Shown here in pieces: positions 63,130 to 64,000 of a stretch of DNA of 64,000 nucleotides. Both the position numbers and the translations under genes were made by a program. The DNA comes from a virus: IMG/VR virus record IMGVR_UViG_3300042565_001021, positions 91,046 to 155,045 of that record, one strand, 5' to 3'. Each line of letters begins with the position of its first letter. Within the stretch, counting starts at the first letter, position 1. The notes beneath the pieces were generated by a model that saw only the letters and a list, made by a program, of their open reading frames with translations, made no database searches and was not told the origin of the DNA.

Positions 63130-63631
63130 CGCTTTGCTCCTTCTCGTAGGCTGCGATCATAGCTTTATATACAAGCCCAATGTCTAGTGACGTGCCGCAA
63201 TCAATCATTGCTTGAAGCATAATTTTTCCTTCCTCCCATTGCCTTTCAGTCGGCTCTCTCGGCACCATCACCATGTCAGCAGGGATAGGAGCGGGGTGGA
63301 GGTAGAGTTGAGCACCAAGTACCAGCCCATTCTCTCCTAGCGGTTCGTAATTGCTAAGATACAAGTCGTCGGTTTGAAGTGTTGTGTAGTCTGATTGCTC
63401 CGTCCTTGTATCAACACAAGCCACCGGCTCCTGTTCCTTGCACAGTTCGTCACGGATGCGGGTGGCGAAGTCGGTTACAGCTACGACCTCATCCATGAAG
63501 GTTTCGATCTTTTCATCCAACCACATTATTTCGTTTAGCTTGGACTGCTTCGCCACTCTCAGCGCCATTGCTTCAAAGGTTTCCTTCTCGTTCAGGTCGT
63601 ACTGGGTTTGTCCGTGCGGTAGGTCTTTCAT
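63116..63631 (-). CDS. Phage protein with EPVA-type core
   Basis: ATG 63631 follows AAGGAG and gives 171 residues. The parts EQEPVACVDTRTEQSD, QLYLHPAPIPADMVMVPREP and PTERQWEEGKIMLQA belong to a protein type seen in many small-phage accessory clusters, of unknown role. C-terminal helix with YKAMIAAYEKEQ. Confidence 0.6.
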   Translation of the reverse strand: MKDLPHGQTQYDLNEKETFEAMALRVAKQSKLNEIMWLDEKIETFMDEVVAVTDFATRIRDELCKEQEPVACVDTRTEQSDYTTLQTDDLYLSNYEPLGENGLVLGAQLYLHPAPIPADMVMVPREPTERQWEEGKIMLQAMIDCGTSLDIGLVYKAMIAAYEKEQSDAKS

Positions 63632-63633
63632 TG

Positions 63634-64000
63634 TCAAAACTCCTTGTATGGGTTACCGACGTTGATAACCTTCATTCCCAGTTCCATCCAGCGGCGACAC
63701 ATAACAGGGCGGTCATCAACAACTGCGACCACGTTGTACTTGTGAGCAACATGAGCCCAGAACAGTTCTTCCTTGATCTCGGCGTCCTTGCGCATATCAC
63801 CTGCGGCGCGCATAAACAGCTCGTCGTAGAGGATGTTGAACTTCTTCTCCAGCCAATGTGCTGTATCGTTGCAGCACACCCCGTCGCGTCCAGACATCAC
63901 GATCATCTTGTACCCTGCTCGCTTAAATCCGTTGAACATTTCTGCCACAACAGGATCGAGATCGTCAAGGATAACCTTATCCCATTCGAACGGGCCGCGC
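63634..64000 (-). CDS. PseT-like polynucleotide 3'-phosphatase, 5' end bey. window
   Basis: The frame stays open to the right edge (WDKVILDDLDPVVAEMFNGF before the first Met). KMIVMSGRDGVCCNDTAHWL, LFMRAAGDMRKDAEIKEELF and VVAVVDDRPVMCRRW match the HAD-type phosphatase domain of T4 PseT, which removes 3' phosphates for tRNA repair. The catalytic D-x-D and any kinase domain lie outside the window. Confidence 0.8.
   Translation of the reverse strand, partial: RGPFEWDKVILDDLDPVVAEMFNGFKRAGYKMIVMSGRDGVCCNDTAHWLEKKFNILYDELFMRAAGDMRKDAEIKEELFWAHVAHKYNVVAVVDDRPVMCRRWMELGMKVINVGNPYKEF

Overview
The window is one contiguous piece of a large T4-like (myovirus) phage genome that probably infects a Gram-negative, proteobacterial host. 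Genes are packed tightly and often overlap by ATGA or TAATG. Most run on the minus strand. T4-type replication genes are present: a gp41/DnaB-like helicase, a gp61-like primase, UvsW, a DexA-like exonuclease and a PseT-like phosphatase. TATAAATA-type late promoters (usually GATAAATA, CATAAATA or ACTAAATA) precede structural genes, and near-consensus sigma70 promoters (TTGACn, 16-18 bp, TATAAT) precede early genes. No rRNA, tRNA or CRISPR array was seen.

Layout. 0-3 kb: six coupled genes, most starting MKSSEFITE or a variant, then clpP. 3.7-8.1 kb: a homing endonuclease, a SprT-like protease and many small early genes. 8.1-14.3 kb: a repeat-containing structural protein, a tandem array of 14 small genes ending in a W-containing C-terminal motif, an AAA+ ATPase and a TOPRIM protein. 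14.3-23.5 kb: endonucleases, a fibre-like protein, HD hydrolase, DexA-like exonuclease, ClpS, bS21 and a large membrane protein. 23.3-30.9 kb: two early gene clusters facing away from a 300-base promoter and repeat region, ending in two kinase-like genes. 30.9-42.7 kb: metalloprotease, SleB-type hydrolase, PAAR-peptidase, class II ribonucleotide reductase, a beta-helix tail protein, a PD-(D/E)XK nuclease and virion or head-core proteins. 42.7-49.9 kb: a second block of genes with the short N-terminal leader (nucleotidyltransferases, ligase-like, ADP-ribosyltransferase-like). 49.9-61.5 kb: helicase, radical SAM, primase, a DnaE-like mini protein, UvsW and associated genes. 61.5-64 kb: small accessory genes and a PseT-like phosphatase cut by the window edge.

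Two systems stand out. First, about 16 proteins share an N-terminal leader of the form M-K-x-x-E-(F/I/L)-(I/L)-x-E. This looks like the T4 capsid-targeting sequence that the prohead protease removes after (I/L)-x-E. The bodies behind it are enzyme-like: acetyltransferases, ParB-like, kinase-like, nucleotidyltransferase, ligase-like and ADP-ribosyltransferase-like. I infer an arsenal of proteins packed in the head and injected with the DNA. Second, six homing endonuclease genes (five GIY-YIG, one HNH) each carry a late promoter followed by the same two-helix RNA leader. The helices differ in sequence but keep pairing, so the structure is conserved by compensatory change. At other late genes the promoter lies inside a hairpin that would hide the ribosome binding site only in read-through RNA.

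The phage also carries host-directed genes: ClpP and ClpS, a bS21 homologue and a radical SAM enzyme. Functions come from motif recognition by eye; no database search was run.
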